Below are positions 1-10,903 of a stretch of 64,000 nucleotides of DNA, piece after piece; within the stretch, counting starts at the first letter, position 1; each line of letters opens with the position of its first letter. Source of the DNA: an uncultured Clostridia bacterium (lineage in GTDB: Bacteria; Bacillota; Clostridia; Oscillospirales; Ruminococcaceae). The notes below the pieces were generated by a model. It saw only the letters and a program-made list of their open reading frames with translations. It was not told the origin of the DNA and made no database searches. The position numbers and the translations under genes are program-made. The DNA is taken from positions 1 through 64,000 of the forward strand of contig CANQKW010000005.1 in NCBI GenBank assembly GCA_947624555.1, in the 5' to 3' direction.

Positions 1-53
1 TAAGGTGTAACGCATAATTTCCGACGGACGATTTTATTGTTCGGCGATATTAA

Positions 54-1727
<1,674 letters not shown>

Positions 1728-1750
1728 TACCGTTATTCAAGAATACAAGA

Positions 1751-1783
1751 AAAGCTCCCTCATTTCGAGGGAGCTTTATTTAT
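1751..1783 (+). terminator. Rho-independent terminator after groEL
   Basis: AAAGCTCCCTC pairs with GAGGGAGCTTT across a 5-nt loop, giving an 11-bp stem about 20 nt after the groEL stop and followed by TATTTATT. It separates groEL from the convergent minus-strand operon. Confidence 0.85.
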
Positions 1784-1830
1784 TGGGTTTAACGCTAAGA
1801 AAAAGCAGATGACCTGACAGTCTGAATTTT

Positions 1831-2589
1831 TTAGGGATTTACGATATTCCCCTCAACGATATTATTCAGTACGGTGAGAGCACGACTGCGCTGTTCAATG
1901 ACATTTTTATCGTTTGCCTTTGAGCCTTCGGGTATCGCACGGACGCAGAAAATATACTGTTCCGAAAAATCAACGTCAATTTTATTGCTAAGAACGCCCT
2001 TTCGGTTATAGAGAATATCTTCGGGATAAACGCCCGTAAAATCCGTGTAAAGCTCATAGCCGTAATCGCATTTGGGGACATAATTATCAATAAATCCCTT
2101 GTCGGCAAGAACAAGCGTCCGCTCGCACATCTCGTGAGCAAGAGCCATTTTCTGACGCTCAATATCGGCATACTGGACCATAGCGTCGTCCATTGACAAA
2201 TCTATTTCCTGCACGCTGACGTGAACGTTTCCGTTACTGTCAAAATCGGGGCAGTATTTTTCAAGCGTTTCTTCAATAACGTCAATATATCTAAGCAACT
2301 CGGAGCGTTGGTCTGTGATAACTACAATCATTTTCAGATCGTCTTTTTCACGCATAAGAATTTGCGCTGTAAGGAAAATCGCCAAAGCCGCAAACAAAGC
2401 AATCGGGACAATATACCAGACGTTATGATAGCAGAAATTTTTGAATTTAGCAAATCCGTGAAGTTCATAGGACGCCTTGCTCACGTCCTGCGGAATAATA
2501 TCGCTTTCCTCAATTATCCCCTGTTTCATTTTGAGCAGCTCCAGCTTTTCCTGCCGGAGTTTTTCTTCGTCTTTTTCGCTTTTCGGCAT
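1831..2589 (-). CDS. Hypothetical single-pass membrane protein
   Basis: 252 residues, not recognised. The N-terminal about 60 residues are charged and rich in K and E (MPKSEKDEEKLRQEK), followed by one hydrophobic segment (about residues 58-80, WYIVPIALFAALAIFLTAQIL) and a soluble C-terminal domain of about 170 residues with no motif I can name. The layout predicts a membrane-anchored protein with a large extracytoplasmic domain. It starts 3 nt after the lysS stop codon with a GAGG upstream inside lysS, so it is probably the last gene of the ftsE-ftsX-ctpA-greA-lysS transcript and translationally coupled to lysS. No function can be assigned. Confidence 0.75.
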   Translation of the reverse strand: MPKSEKDEEKLRQEKLELLKMKQGIIEESDIIPQDVSKASYELHGFAKFKNFCYHNVWYIVPIALFAALAIFLTAQILMREKDDLKMIVVITDQRSELLRYIDVIEETLEKYCPDFDSNGNVHVSVQEIDLSMDDAMVQYADIERQKMALAHEMCERTLVLADKGFIDNYVPKCDYGYELYTDFTGVYPEDILYNRKGVLSNKIDVDFSEQYIFCVRAIPEGSKANDKNVIEQRSRALTVLNNIVEGNIVNP

Positions 2590-2592
2590 AAA

Positions 2593-4101
2593 TCAGTTAA
2601 TCCTCATTGTCGGGAACAAAAGCACATCTCTTATGCTTGCAGAATCGGTCAGCAGCATTACAAGCCTGTCCAGACCGAAACCTAAACCTGCCGTCGGGGG
2701 CAAACCGTATTCAAGCGCAGTGATAAAATCCTCATCGACCTGTGCGTCGTTTCCGCCCTGCGCACGCTTAGCCTCGACCTGCTTTACAAAACGCTCTTTC
2801 TGGTCTATGGGGTCGTTCAGTTCGGAGAATGCGTTTCCGAATTCCATACCGTTTATGAAATACTCAAATCGCTCCGTAAACGCAGGAAACTCAGGCTTTC
2901 TCTTTGCAAGAGGAGAGTTTTCCACGGGATAATCGTAAATAATAGTCGGCTGAATTAGTTTGTCCTCGACAAACTCCTCGAAAAATGCAATAAGCACATC
3001 GCCCTTTGTGGATTTTTCGCTTATATCGCCGACATTGTGAGATTTTGCGCAGGCTCTTGCGGCTGCGTCGTCCTCCCACGAGCTGTAATCAACGCCGGCA
3101 TATTTCTTGACAGCCTCAATCATTGTAAGCCGCTCCCACGGCTTTCCGACAGCGATTTCCCTGCCCTGATAAGGAACGGTATCAGTTCCGCAGACATTGA
3201 GTGTAACGGTCCTGTACAAATCTTCAATAAGGTCCATCATCTGGAAATAATTTATATATGCCTGATACATTTCGATAGTGGTAAATTCGGGGTTATGGGA
3301 GCTGTCCATTCCCTCGTTCCTGAAAATTCTTCCCACCTCGTAAACCTTATCGAAACCGCCGACTATCAATCTCTTCAGATACAACTCGGTTTCAATTCTC
3401 AAATACATATCTATATCGAGAGCATTATGGTGAGTTTTGAAAGGGCGTGCGGCTGCGCCTATCTCAAGCGGCAAAAGCACGGGCGTATCCACCTCGACAT
3501 AGCCGTGACCGTCGAGGAATTTTCTTATTTCGGAGATGATTTTTGAGCGCTTGATAAAGGTGTCCTTTACCTCGGGATTTGCAATCAAATCAAGATAACG
3601 CTTGCGGTAACGCTCTTCCTTGTCCTTCAGACCGTGCCATTTTTCGGGGAGCGGCAGCAGCGACTTTGACAAAAGGCAGATTTCCTTTGCGTGAACGGAA
3701 ATTTCACCCATTTTTGTCTTGAAAACAAAGCCTTTTACGCCGATAATATCGCCCAAATCCCATTTTTTAAATTCCTTGAAAGTTTCCTCTCCGACATCGT
3801 CAATTCTAACGTAAATCTGCATTCTGTCAGAACTGTCACGAACGTCGATAAAGCTTGCCTTTCCCATATTTCTGCGGGTCATCATTCTTCCGGCAATAAC
3901 AACGTCCTTGTTTTCAAGCTCTTCAAAACGGCTGCGTATTTCACTGCTGTAAATATCAACAGGGAATTTTGTTATCGTATACGGGTCTTTTCCCGATTCT
4001 TTCAATGCGGCGAGTTTTCCCAGACGAACTCTGTGCTGCTCGTCAAGCTCTTCCTGAGTAATTTCGGTTACTTCTCCGTTCTGATTGATCTCATTTGACA
4101 T
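2593..4101 (-). CDS. lysS: Lysyl-tRNA synthetase (class II)
   Basis: Charges tRNA-Lys with lysine in the cytosol. At 502 residues it has the usual class II LysRS length. An N-terminal OB-fold anticodon-binding domain (about residues 60-165, containing VVIAGRMMTRRNMGKASFIDVRD) is followed by the catalytic domain with motif 2 (FRNEGMDSSHNPEFTT) and motif 3 (GLGFGLDRLVMLL). It begins 4 nt after the greA stop and has an AGGAAT ribosome binding site. The greA-lysS pairing is common in Firmicutes. No T-box leader is present, in keeping with its position inside an operon. Confidence 0.97.
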   Translation of the reverse strand: MSNEINQNGEVTEITQEELDEQHRVRLGKLAALKESGKDPYTITKFPVDIYSSEIRSRFEELENKDVVIAGRMMTRRNMGKASFIDVRDSSDRMQIYVRIDDVGEETFKEFKKWDLGDIIGVKGFVFKTKMGEISVHAKEICLLSKSLLPLPEKWHGLKDKEERYRKRYLDLIANPEVKDTFIKRSKIISEIRKFLDGHGYVEVDTPVLLPLEIGAAARPFKTHHNALDIDMYLRIETELYLKRLIVGGFDKVYEVGRIFRNEGMDSSHNPEFTTIEMYQAYINYFQMMDLIEDLYRTVTLNVCGTDTVPYQGREIAVGKPWERLTMIEAVKKYAGVDYSSWEDDAAARACAKSHNVGDISEKSTKGDVLIAFFEEFVEDKLIQPTIIYDYPVENSPLAKRKPEFPAFTERFEYFINGMEFGNAFSELNDPIDQKERFVKQVEAKRAQGGNDAQVDEDFITALEYGLPPTAGLGFGLDRLVMLLTDSASIRDVLLFPTMRIN

Positions 4102-4105
4102 TTAA

Positions 4106-4594
4106 TTATTCCTCGTCTTCTTTCTTAATTTCCAGTATTTTGAACTTCAAAACTCCCGACTGAGTTTCAACTTCTACCTCATCGCCGACCTTATGACCGA
4201 TAATAGCGGCGCCTATAGGGCTTTCATCGGACATTTTTCCTTCGTTGATATTAGCCTCTTTTGTGCCTACTATTTTAAATTCAAGCTCTTCGTCCATTTC
4301 AACGTCATAGAGCTTTACTGTGATGCCTATGCCAACCTTTTCCGTTGAAATATCCACATCGTCGATTACCTGTGAATGAGCAAGCGTCGCCTCGATTTCG
4401 GCAATTCTGGACTCGATAATGCCCTGCTCGTTTTTAGCCTCGTCATACTCGCTGTTTTCGGACAAATCTCCGAATGACAGAGCAACTTTAATTTTTTCGG
4501 CAACCTCACGGCGGCGAACGGAACGAAGTTCGTTAAGTTCGTCCTTGAGCTGCTGCTCGCCCTTACGGGTCAATACTGTAATAGGTTTGTTCAT
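4106..4594 (-). CDS. greA: Transcription elongation factor GreA
   Basis: Cleaves the 3' end of backtracked transcripts in the RNA polymerase secondary channel. The 162-residue protein shows the N-terminal coiled coil (LTRKGEQQLKDELNELRSVRR to about residue 75) with the acidic tip region (SFGDLSENSEYDEAKNEQ), and the C-terminal FKBP-like domain (about residues 85-160, DESPIGAAIIGHKVGDEVEV). A GGAGG sits just upstream of the ATG. It lies between ctpA and lysS on the minus strand and is probably cotranscribed with both. Confidence 0.97.
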   Translation of the reverse strand: MNKPITVLTRKGEQQLKDELNELRSVRRREVAEKIKVALSFGDLSENSEYDEAKNEQGIIESRIAEIEATLAHSQVIDDVDISTEKVGIGITVKLYDVEMDEELEFKIVGTKEANINEGKMSDESPIGAAIIGHKVGDEVEVETQSGVLKFKILEIKKEDEE

Positions 4595-4647
4595 TTGTGT
4601 TCCTCCAAAATTTATTATTTTTCAGTCTTACGTTTGACCGCCTGCTG

Positions 4648-5871
4648 TTACTCGCCTGTACCGCTTTCCCCGGAGCCTGAGGGGGCAGCCGGAGTAAGAA
4701 TTTCTATCGCTTTCTGAAGTTGACTGTCGTTTTCACGAGAAACTGTTTCAGGCGTATCGCCGGGGGAAAGCTCAATAACATAATCGGGTTTCAGTCCGAC
4801 GCCGTCATAAGACGGAGATTTTGACGGGATTATTTTAGCGTTTGAAATAGTAAGCGCCGTACCGTCCGGGAAACCGTATGTTCCCTGCATAACAGCCTTT
4901 CCGTAGGTCTGCATTCCGACAAGGAGCGCTTTTCCCTCATCTCGGAGAGCAACGGCAAAAAGCTCTGCCGCAGACGCTGTACTTCCGTCCACAAGAACCA
5001 CCATAGGTACGTTTATATACTCCTGTGAGTCGGTTTCTATAAGCGTTCTCCTTACTCCGTTTTTGTATTCCGCAGTTGCGGCAACACACGCAGGGAGCAG
5101 CCTGTTAAGCATTGATTTGAGCGGGGAAATTACTCCTCCGCCGTTTTGCCTTACGTCAAGAATGAGCGAATTTAATCCTCTGTCCACCAGATTATTGAGT
5201 GCGCCCGAAAACTGCTCGGCGGTTTTATCGTTGAAAGCGGTTATTTTGATATAGCCTATTCCGTTGTCAAGCATTTCTCCGATCACGGACTCTATATCAA
5301 TCTGCTGACGGATAAGACTTACCGATATTTCCTCTCCGTTGCGGAGAAGTTTTAATCCGATAGTTGTTCCTACCGCTCCCGAAATTTTTTCCAGTGCGGT
5401 TCCCTCATCCATTGAAAGAAGACTTCTTCCGTCTATTTCGGTTATAACGTCGCCTGCTTTAATGTTGTTAAGATAAGCGGAGCTGTTCCTGTACACATTT
5501 GATATGACAAGATAGCCCGAACCGTCCGCCTCAGCCTCAAAGCCTGCGCCGACAACAACTCCTCCCGTTGTCTGCTGGAGCTCATAGTAAGAGTTTGCCT
5601 GAAGGAACGAGGCGTATTTGTCGCCCAAACCGCTTACATAACCGTTTATTATGGCGTTTTCGACGGATTCGTCGTTTACAGTGCCGATATAGTTGTTTCT
5701 TACAACAGCGTCCAACTCGCGAAGTTTTTCATAAACGCCCTCGTACTGGTCGCCGCTGCTGATTTTGGAGTTATAGATATTCAGCGAAACCGTCCACGTC
5801 AGCACGAAAGTTATAGCGCAGCCGATAGCAATAAGGCTTATTGCCACGCCCAAAGATATTTTTTTATTCAC
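4648..5871 (-). CDS. ctpA: Carboxy-terminal processing peptidase (S41 family, PDZ)
   Basis: A membrane-anchored serine protease acting outside the cytoplasmic membrane. The 407 residues contain an N-terminal membrane anchor (about 7-30, LGVAISLIAIGCAITFVLTW), a PDZ domain (about 95-190, with VYRNSSAYLNNIKAGDVITEI) and the S41 catalytic domain. The Ser/Lys dyad is visible in GSTASAAE and YGKAVMQG. The C-terminal tail is low-complexity (PSGSGESGTGE). The start is a GTG at 5871 with AAGGTGA upstream. It directly follows ftsX, and the ftsE-ftsX-ctpA arrangement recurs in Clostridia. I infer a role in cell-wall or envelope proteolysis linked to FtsEX; the substrate is unknown. Confidence 0.93.
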   Translation of the reverse strand: MNKKISLGVAISLIAIGCAITFVLTWTVSLNIYNSKISSGDQYEGVYEKLRELDAVVRNNYIGTVNDESVENAIINGYVSGLGDKYASFLQANSYYELQQTTGGVVVGAGFEAEADGSGYLVISNVYRNSSAYLNNIKAGDVITEIDGRSLLSMDEGTALEKISGAVGTTIGLKLLRNGEEISVSLIRQQIDIESVIGEMLDNGIGYIKITAFNDKTAEQFSGALNNLVDRGLNSLILDVRQNGGGVISPLKSMLNRLLPACVAATAEYKNGVRRTLIETDSQEYINVPMVVLVDGSTASAAELFAVALRDEGKALLVGMQTYGKAVMQGTYGFPDGTALTISNAKIIPSKSPSYDGVGLKPDYVIELSPGDTPETVSRENDSQLQKAIEILTPAAPSGSGESGTGE

Positions 5872-5887
5872 TTTTTTTCACCTTGAA

Positions 5888-6787
5888 TTACACTTTCAAA
5901 TATCTGCCCATACTGATAACCGTTCCTACTGCGCCCAAAAGAGCGCCGACGATACAATTTATCAGCAAAACAAACGGGCTTATTCCGTTAAAGGGGATAA
6001 GGTCGACGAAACCGAACATCTCCCACAGCGTAAGATTATCCTCGAACAGGGAGAACACCGAGTCATAAATAAACCACGTCAATCCCCACGCAGCCGCTCC
6101 TGCAAGAATGCCGATAAACATACCCTCTACAAAGAACGGCAGCTTGATAAAGCTGTCGGTAGCGCCGACATACTTCATTATGGTAATCTCATTACGTCTT
6201 GAAAAAACGCTGGTTCTTATGGTATTTGAAACCACGACCACACTTACGATAATCAATGCCACCAGAATTGCGACAATTATTATCGTAAAGGTATTTCTGA
6301 TATTTATAAGCGCACCCGCAAATTCATACGGGGCTTTTACCTGATCTACTCCGTCTATGCTTGAAACAGCGTTCACGGAGAGCTGTATTTTGGACAAATC
6401 CTTTACACGGACAAGGAATGTTTCTGGCACGGGATTATCAATATAATCGAGCAGCTCTGCGTACTCTCCCATATTATCCTTGAAATTTTCAAGTCCCTGT
6501 TCCTTTGAAATAAACTGAACGTCCGTGAGATTTTCATTCTCTTTAAGTATTCTTTCTATCGTCTTTCTCTGCGACTCTGTTGTGCCTTCCTTGACGTAAA
6601 TGGTAATTTCGTTGGTGTCCTCGATATTCTTCATAATGATATTTATGTTCAGCATAACGAGCGCCGTTATGCTTACCTGAAGAAGGCTTACAAGAAGTAT
6701 GCTGAACGAGGCGAACGACATTATGAAATTCTTCCAGACGGAAGAAACTCCTTTTTTTACAAGATAGCTGACATTACTGGTCCTCAT
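5888..6787 (-). CDS. ftsX: Cell division ABC transporter permease FtsX
   Basis: Membrane partner of FtsE; in Gram-positives FtsEX activates peptidoglycan hydrolases at division or elongation sites. The 299 residues have the family layout: one N-terminal TM helix (about 20-45), an extracellular domain (about 50-165) and three C-terminal TM helices (about 170-195, 220-245, 268-292). The motif SNTIRTSVFSRRNEITIMKYVGA just after TM2 is diagnostic of FtsX permeases. The start ATG has GGAGG upstream and overlaps the end of ftsE by 14 bp, so the two are coupled. Confidence 0.96.
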   Translation of the reverse strand: MRTSNVSYLVKKGVSSVWKNFIMSFASFSILLVSLLQVSITALVMLNINIIMKNIEDTNEITIYVKEGTTESQRKTIERILKENENLTDVQFISKEQGLENFKDNMGEYAELLDYIDNPVPETFLVRVKDLSKIQLSVNAVSSIDGVDQVKAPYEFAGALINIRNTFTIIIVAILVALIIVSVVVVSNTIRTSVFSRRNEITIMKYVGATDSFIKLPFFVEGMFIGILAGAAAWGLTWFIYDSVFSLFEDNLTLWEMFGFVDLIPFNGISPFVLLINCIVGALLGAVGTVISMGRYLKV

Positions 6788-7466
6788 CAGTACCTCCGAT
6801 CGTTTCGTCGAACGTTATTGAACCTTCGTCGAGATTGATAATCCTGCCGCCGAAATATCTTACAAGCTCGTGCTCGTGGGTAATCATAACGACGGTAGTT
6901 CCGCAGCGGTTTATCTCCTTTAGCAGTCCCACAAGCTCATAAGAACGCTCAGGGTCAAGATTTCCCGTCGGCTCGTCTACAATAAGCAAATTCGGGTCGT
7001 TGGCAAGCGCTCTTGCGATAGCGACACGCTGCTGTTCGCCGCCCGAAAGCTCTCTGGTCTTGGATTTTGCCTTTCCTGCAAGCTCTACAAGATTGAGGAC
7101 ATAAGGCACTCTCTGTCGGATATACTTGTTGGACTGGTCGGCTATACGCAAGACGAAAGAAACGTTCTCATAAACCGTAAAATCCTGTATCAGCCGGAAC
7201 TCCTGAAAAACCACTCCTATCGAACGGCGGAATTTCGCCACTTTATTTCTTTTGAGTTTGGAAAGATTGTAGCCGTTTACGAATACCCTTCCCGACGACG
7301 GCTCAATCTCACGCATCATAAGTTTCATCAGAGTGGATTTTCCTGCGCCGCTTTTGCCGACGATAAAGACAAACTCTCCCTCGTTTATCCGAAGATTAAC
7401 GTCAACGAGCGCATCTACACCGCTTGAATAATGCACGTTGACATTCTTCATTTCTACCATTGACAT
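6774..7466 (-). CDS. ftsE: Cell division ATP-binding protein FtsE
   Basis: Cytosolic ABC ATPase that drives FtsX. All nucleotide-binding motifs are present: Walker A GKSGAGKST, Q-loop VVFQEFRL, signature LSGGEQQRVAIARAL and Walker B LLIVDEPTGNLDP, with the switch His in ITHEHEL. The ORF track starts at a TTG at 7484; the ATG at 7466 (MSMVEMKNV) is preferred because GGGGGA lies about 8 nt before it, giving 230 residues, the normal FtsE size. ftsX, ctpA, greA and lysS follow on the same strand. Confidence 0.96.
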   Translation of the reverse strand: MSMVEMKNVNVHYSSGVDALVDVNLRINEGEFVFIVGKSGAGKSTLMKLMMREIEPSSGRVFVNGYNLSKLKRNKVAKFRRSIGVVFQEFRLIQDFTVYENVSFVLRIADQSNKYIRQRVPYVLNLVELAGKAKSKTRELSGGEQQRVAIARALANDPNLLIVDEPTGNLDPERSYELVGLLKEINRCGTTVVMITHEHELVRYFGGRIINLDEGSITFDETIGGTDEDQ

Positions 7467-7499
7467 TTTATATTTCCCCCGCAATTCAAGTCAACTTTA

Positions 7500-7522
7500 T
7501 TCCCCCGTTTTTGACGGGGGAA
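7500..7522 (-). terminator. GC-rich hairpin after the PucR-type regulator gene
   Basis: TTCCCCCGT pairs with ACGGGGGAA over a 5-nt loop just downstream of the regulator's stop codon on the minus strand. The following U-tract is poor (TAAAG), so it may only partly terminate and let readthrough reach ftsE. Confidence 0.55.
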
Positions 7523-7526
7523 ACAA

Positions 7527-8612
7527 TCAATACTTTGTAGGATTTGCAGCGAGATACTTCTTTACCATAAGTGCGATTTTGAAGATTATCGCATGGTCGA
7601 ATTCGCGCAAATCAAGTCCTGTAAGTTTCTTTATCTTATCCAGACGGTAAACCAATGTATTTCTGTGAACGAAGAGCTTTCTCGATGTTTCCGAAACGTT
7701 AAGGCTGTTCTCGAAGAATTTCTGAATGGTGAAAAGCGTTTCGTGGTCAAGACTCTCTATGGAATTTTTCTTGAATACCTCCTTCAGAAATGTTTCGCAG
7801 AGGGTCGTGGGCAGATGATAAATCAATCTTGCGATACCCAAATTATCGTAAGAAACGATATTTTTGTCGGTATCAAAGACTTTTCCGACTTCAAGCGCCG
7901 TCTGAGCCTCTTTGAACGAACGAGCCAGATCCTTTACTCCGAGAACGGGTGTGCCTATGCCTACGTTTACCTTTGTGAAGAACTCTCCCGAAAGAGTATC
8001 GGAAATGCTCCGTGCAAGCTTTTCCAGATCCTTAACGTCAATATTATTCTTTACTTCCTTTACAAGAACTATGTCGTTTTCGGTAATATTGAACACGAAA
8101 TCCTTGTTTTTGTCAGGGAAGAGGTTCTGTATAACGTCATAAGCCGAAACATCGTTCGACGCAATAACGCTGATAAGGAAAACGACTCTTCCTATATCTC
8201 CGTTGAAATGGAGCTCTCTTGCCTTTAGTGTAATATCTCCCGGGAGAACGTTATCGAGAATGATATTCTTGACAAAATTGTTGCGGTCGTATTTTTCGTC
8301 ATAATACTGCTTTATCCCCAACAGAGAAATAGAGATAAGACCCGCAAATTTTGCGGCTGCCTCATCGGTTCCCTCTACAAATACGGCATAGTCGGGCTTT
8401 ACGTGAACGCCAAACGGCTTGTAGGTAAAACCGTCCCTGATAAATACCTCGTGAGAGTCTGAAAGCTCAATCGAGAAAAAATCGTTTCCGCCGCCAACCT
8501 TTGAAAGGTCGGAGCAGGCAATAACCGTTCCGTTTTCATCAATCACGCCCACAACTCTGTTTATAGTGTCCTTCATCTGATGAACTATGCCCTGAAAAAG
8601 CCTGTTTGACAT
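7527..8612 (-). CDS. PucR/CdaR-family transcriptional regulator
   Basis: A 361-residue probable DNA-binding regulator. The C-terminal about 65 residues form the PucR-type helix-turn-helix (LNVSETSRKLFVHRNTLVYR, then DKIKKLTGLDLREFDHAIIF), which is characteristic of the CdaR/PucR family. The middle (about residues 130-260) resembles the degenerate GGDEF-like domain of this family, and the N-terminal about 120 residues could be a sensory domain (VVGVIDENGTVIACSDLSKVGGG). CdaR and PucR respond to sugar diacids and purine catabolites, but the inducer here is unknown. Its own sigma-A promoter lies about 110 nt upstream, divergent from metG. Confidence 0.85.
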   Translation of the reverse strand: MSNRLFQGIVHQMKDTINRVVGVIDENGTVIACSDLSKVGGGNDFFSIELSDSHEVFIRDGFTYKPFGVHVKPDYAVFVEGTDEAAAKFAGLISISLLGIKQYYDEKYDRNNFVKNIILDNVLPGDITLKARELHFNGDIGRVVFLISVIASNDVSAYDVIQNLFPDKNKDFVFNITENDIVLVKEVKNNIDVKDLEKLARSISDTLSGEFFTKVNVGIGTPVLGVKDLARSFKEAQTALEVGKVFDTDKNIVSYDNLGIARLIYHLPTTLCETFLKEVFKKNSIESLDHETLFTIQKFFENSLNVSETSRKLFVHRNTLVYRLDKIKKLTGLDLREFDHAIIFKIALMVKKYLAANPTKY

Positions 8613-8721
8613 TTTGTTTTACCTCTTTCTTTTTTTAAAGCTGAATACCGCTTTGGTTCCCCTTAGTAGGTTCGGGGGTAAAATTGCACAGTTTAAACCC
8701 CTCTTTTTTGTACCTATCTAT

Positions 8722-8750
8722 ATTGTACTAAAAAACTCAAAAAAAATCAA
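8722..8750 (-). promoter_or_regulatory. Sigma-A promoter for the PucR-type regulator
   Basis: On the minus strand, TTGATT and TACAAT are separated by 17 nt, with about 110 nt from the -10 to the start codon. The spacer is strongly T-rich. Back-to-back with the metG promoter. Confidence 0.7.
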
Positions 8751-8798
8751 GTGTTTTTTATGTAAAATGTAAAATTTTCTTGTTTTTTTTGATTATTA

Positions 8799-8827
8799 TT
8801 GAAAATTATCCGAAAACGTTATATAAT
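8799..8827 (+). promoter_or_regulatory. Sigma-A promoter for metG
   Basis: TTGAAA, a 17-nt spacer and TATAAT, about 60 nt before the metG ATG. The leader is too short for a T-box, and no T-box sequence is seen. Confidence 0.8.
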
Positions 8828-8889
8828 ATACTTATATAATAGCGTTTAAAACAGATTTACAAAAAATGTAAAATAAGAGGTCACAGTAA

Positions 8890-10827
8890 ATGGAAAATAA
8901 AACATTTTATATAACGACGCCGATATATTATCCTTCGGGCAATCCGCATATCGGACACTGCTATACTACAGTTGCCTGCGACACTATCGCAAGGTTCAAG
9001 CGTATGCAGGGATATGACGTTATGTTCCTCACGGGTACGGACGAGCACGGTATGAAAATCGAGCAGAAAGCAAAAGAGCTGGGTGTTACTCCGAAGGAAT
9101 ATGTTGATAATATCGTCGATAACTTCAAAAAGCTCTGGAACGTAATGGGGATAAGCAACGACCGCTTTATCCGCACGACAGACGACTACCACATCAAAAC
9201 GGTTCAGAATATTTTCAAGAAACTCTACGACAAAGGATATATCTACAAGGGCAAATACACGGGAAAGTACTGCACTCCCTGCGAGAGTTTCTGGACGGAC
9301 AGCCAGCTTGACGAGAACGGCTGCTGCCCCGACTGCCACAGACCTGTTATTGACGCTTGTGAAGAGGCGTATTTTCTGAAAATATCGGAATATGCCGACA
9401 AGATTGAAAAATTCCTCACGGAAACGGATTATCTTAACCCGAAATCCCGTGTAAACGAAATGGTAAATAATTTTATAAAGCCCGGACTTGAGGATCTGTG
9501 CGTTTCAAGAACGTCTTTTACCTGGGGCATTCCCGTGACATTCGATGAAAAGCACGTTGTGTACGTATGGATCGACGCTCTGACGAACTATATCAGCGCT
9601 CTGGGATATGAAAACGACAGATACAACGATTTTGACAAATATTGGCCTGCCGATATGCATATGACTGCAAAAGAAATCGTGAGATTTCATTCTATCGTGT
9701 GGATCATTATTTTAATGATGCTTGAACTGCCGCTGCCCAAAAAGCTTTACGGTCACGGCTGGATAAACTTTAACGGTCAGAAGATGTCCAAATCGGTCGG
9801 AAATGTAATAGACCCGTTTATCCTTGCAGAGCGGTACGGCTCGGACGCTGTGCGTTATCAGATAATGCGCGATATGCCCTACGGTTCGGACAGCAATTTC
9901 TCCAACGAGATTATGATAAACCGCATAAACTCCGATCTTGCAAACGATTTGGGAAATCTCGTTTCAAGAACGGTCGCTATGGCAGACAAATATTTCGGCG
10001 GAACTCTTCCTTCGGAGAGAAGTGCAGAGCCGCTCGACAGCGAACTTATTGAAATGGCGTCGGCGCTTTGCGAAAAAGTTGCTCCTATGATCGAAGAGGC
10101 AAGACTGTCGAACGCTCTTGAGGAGATTTTCAAAGTAGTTTCAAGAGCCAACAAATATATTGATGAAACCGAGCCGTGGATACTCGGAAAGGACGAGAGC
10201 AAAAAGGCTCGTCTTGCAAGCGTTCTGTATAATCTTCTCGAAACGATAAGAATTTGCTCCGGACTGCTTTATCCGTTTATGCCGAAAACAATGCCTGAGG
10301 TTTGGACGCAAATCGGCGCAAGGACCGAAGATACGGAATATAATACTCTTGGAAAATTCGGAATTCTTCCTCAGAATGTTACGGTCCATAAGGGAGAGGT
10401 GCTTTTCCCCAGAATAGACATCAATAAGGAAATTGACGAGCTTAACGCTCTTCTTAAACCTGCAAAAACTATCCGTGAGGACGAGGATCTGGACAAGGCA
10501 AACATCATAAGCATTGAGCAGTTTGCCGAAATCAAGCTTAGGAGCGGGGAAATCATCGCCTGCGAAAAGATACCGAAAGCGAAAAAGCTGCTTAAACTTA
10601 CTGTTGACGACGGCAGAAACGGCAGACAAATCGTTTCGGGAATTGCAAAATGGTATTCTCCCGAAGAGCTTATAGGAAAGAAAATAGTGTTTGTTGCGAA
10701 TTTAGCTCCTGCAAAGCTCTGCGGCGAGCTTTCCGAAGGAATGATTTTAGCGGCAGACGCAGGCGAAGATGACGTAAAAGTACTGTTTTTGGATAAGGAT
10801 GTGCCGAACGGCAGCACTATAAGGTAA
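8890..10827 (+). CDS. metG: Methionyl-tRNA synthetase
   Basis: Charges tRNA-Met. The 645-residue protein begins with the class I Rossmann fold carrying the HIGH-type motif (HIGHCYTT, about residues 21-28), a zinc-knuckle pair of cysteine motifs (CTPC and CCPDC, about residues 127-148), the KMSKS loop (QKMSKSVGNVID, about 300) and the anticodon-binding helical domain. The C-terminal about 110 residues form the EMAP-II-like tRNA-binding module (IEQFAEIKLRSGEIIACEKIPKAKKLLKL) that dimerises many bacterial MetRS. AAGAGG precedes the ATG. It heads a plus-strand cluster that includes tatD, as in many Firmicutes. Confidence 0.97.
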   Translation: MENKTFYITTPIYYPSGNPHIGHCYTTVACDTIARFKRMQGYDVMFLTGTDEHGMKIEQKAKELGVTPKEYVDNIVDNFKKLWNVMGISNDRFIRTTDDYHIKTVQNIFKKLYDKGYIYKGKYTGKYCTPCESFWTDSQLDENGCCPDCHRPVIDACEEAYFLKISEYADKIEKFLTETDYLNPKSRVNEMVNNFIKPGLEDLCVSRTSFTWGIPVTFDEKHVVYVWIDALTNYISALGYENDRYNDFDKYWPADMHMTAKEIVRFHSIVWIIILMMLELPLPKKLYGHGWINFNGQKMSKSVGNVIDPFILAERYGSDAVRYQIMRDMPYGSDSNFSNEIMINRINSDLANDLGNLVSRTVAMADKYFGGTLPSERSAEPLDSELIEMASALCEKVAPMIEEARLSNALEEIFKVVSRANKYIDETEPWILGKDESKKARLASVLYNLLETIRICSGLLYPFMPKTMPEVWTQIGARTEDTEYNTLGKFGILPQNVTVHKGEVLFPRIDINKEIDELNALLKPAKTIREDEDLDKANIISIEQFAEIKLRSGEIIACEKIPKAKKLLKLTVDDGRNGRQIVSGIAKWYSPEELIGKKIVFVANLAPAKLCGELSEGMILAADAGEDDVKVLFLDKDVPNGSTIR

Positions 10828-10903
10828 CAGACAGTGCAGCTTTTTTACTCTCAGGGAAGGGAGGGAAATTCGGGGACACGGCAGGTGTTTACCGAGAATA
10901 AAT

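Noticed and set aside
7466-7500. TTGACT/TATAAA pair just before ftsE
   Set aside because: The -10 would touch the start codon, leaving no leader or ribosome binding site, so it is not a credible promoter.
8613-8889. T-box or other riboswitch before metG
   Set aside because: The leader after the mapped promoter is only about 55 nt and lacks the T-box sequence or specifier stem.
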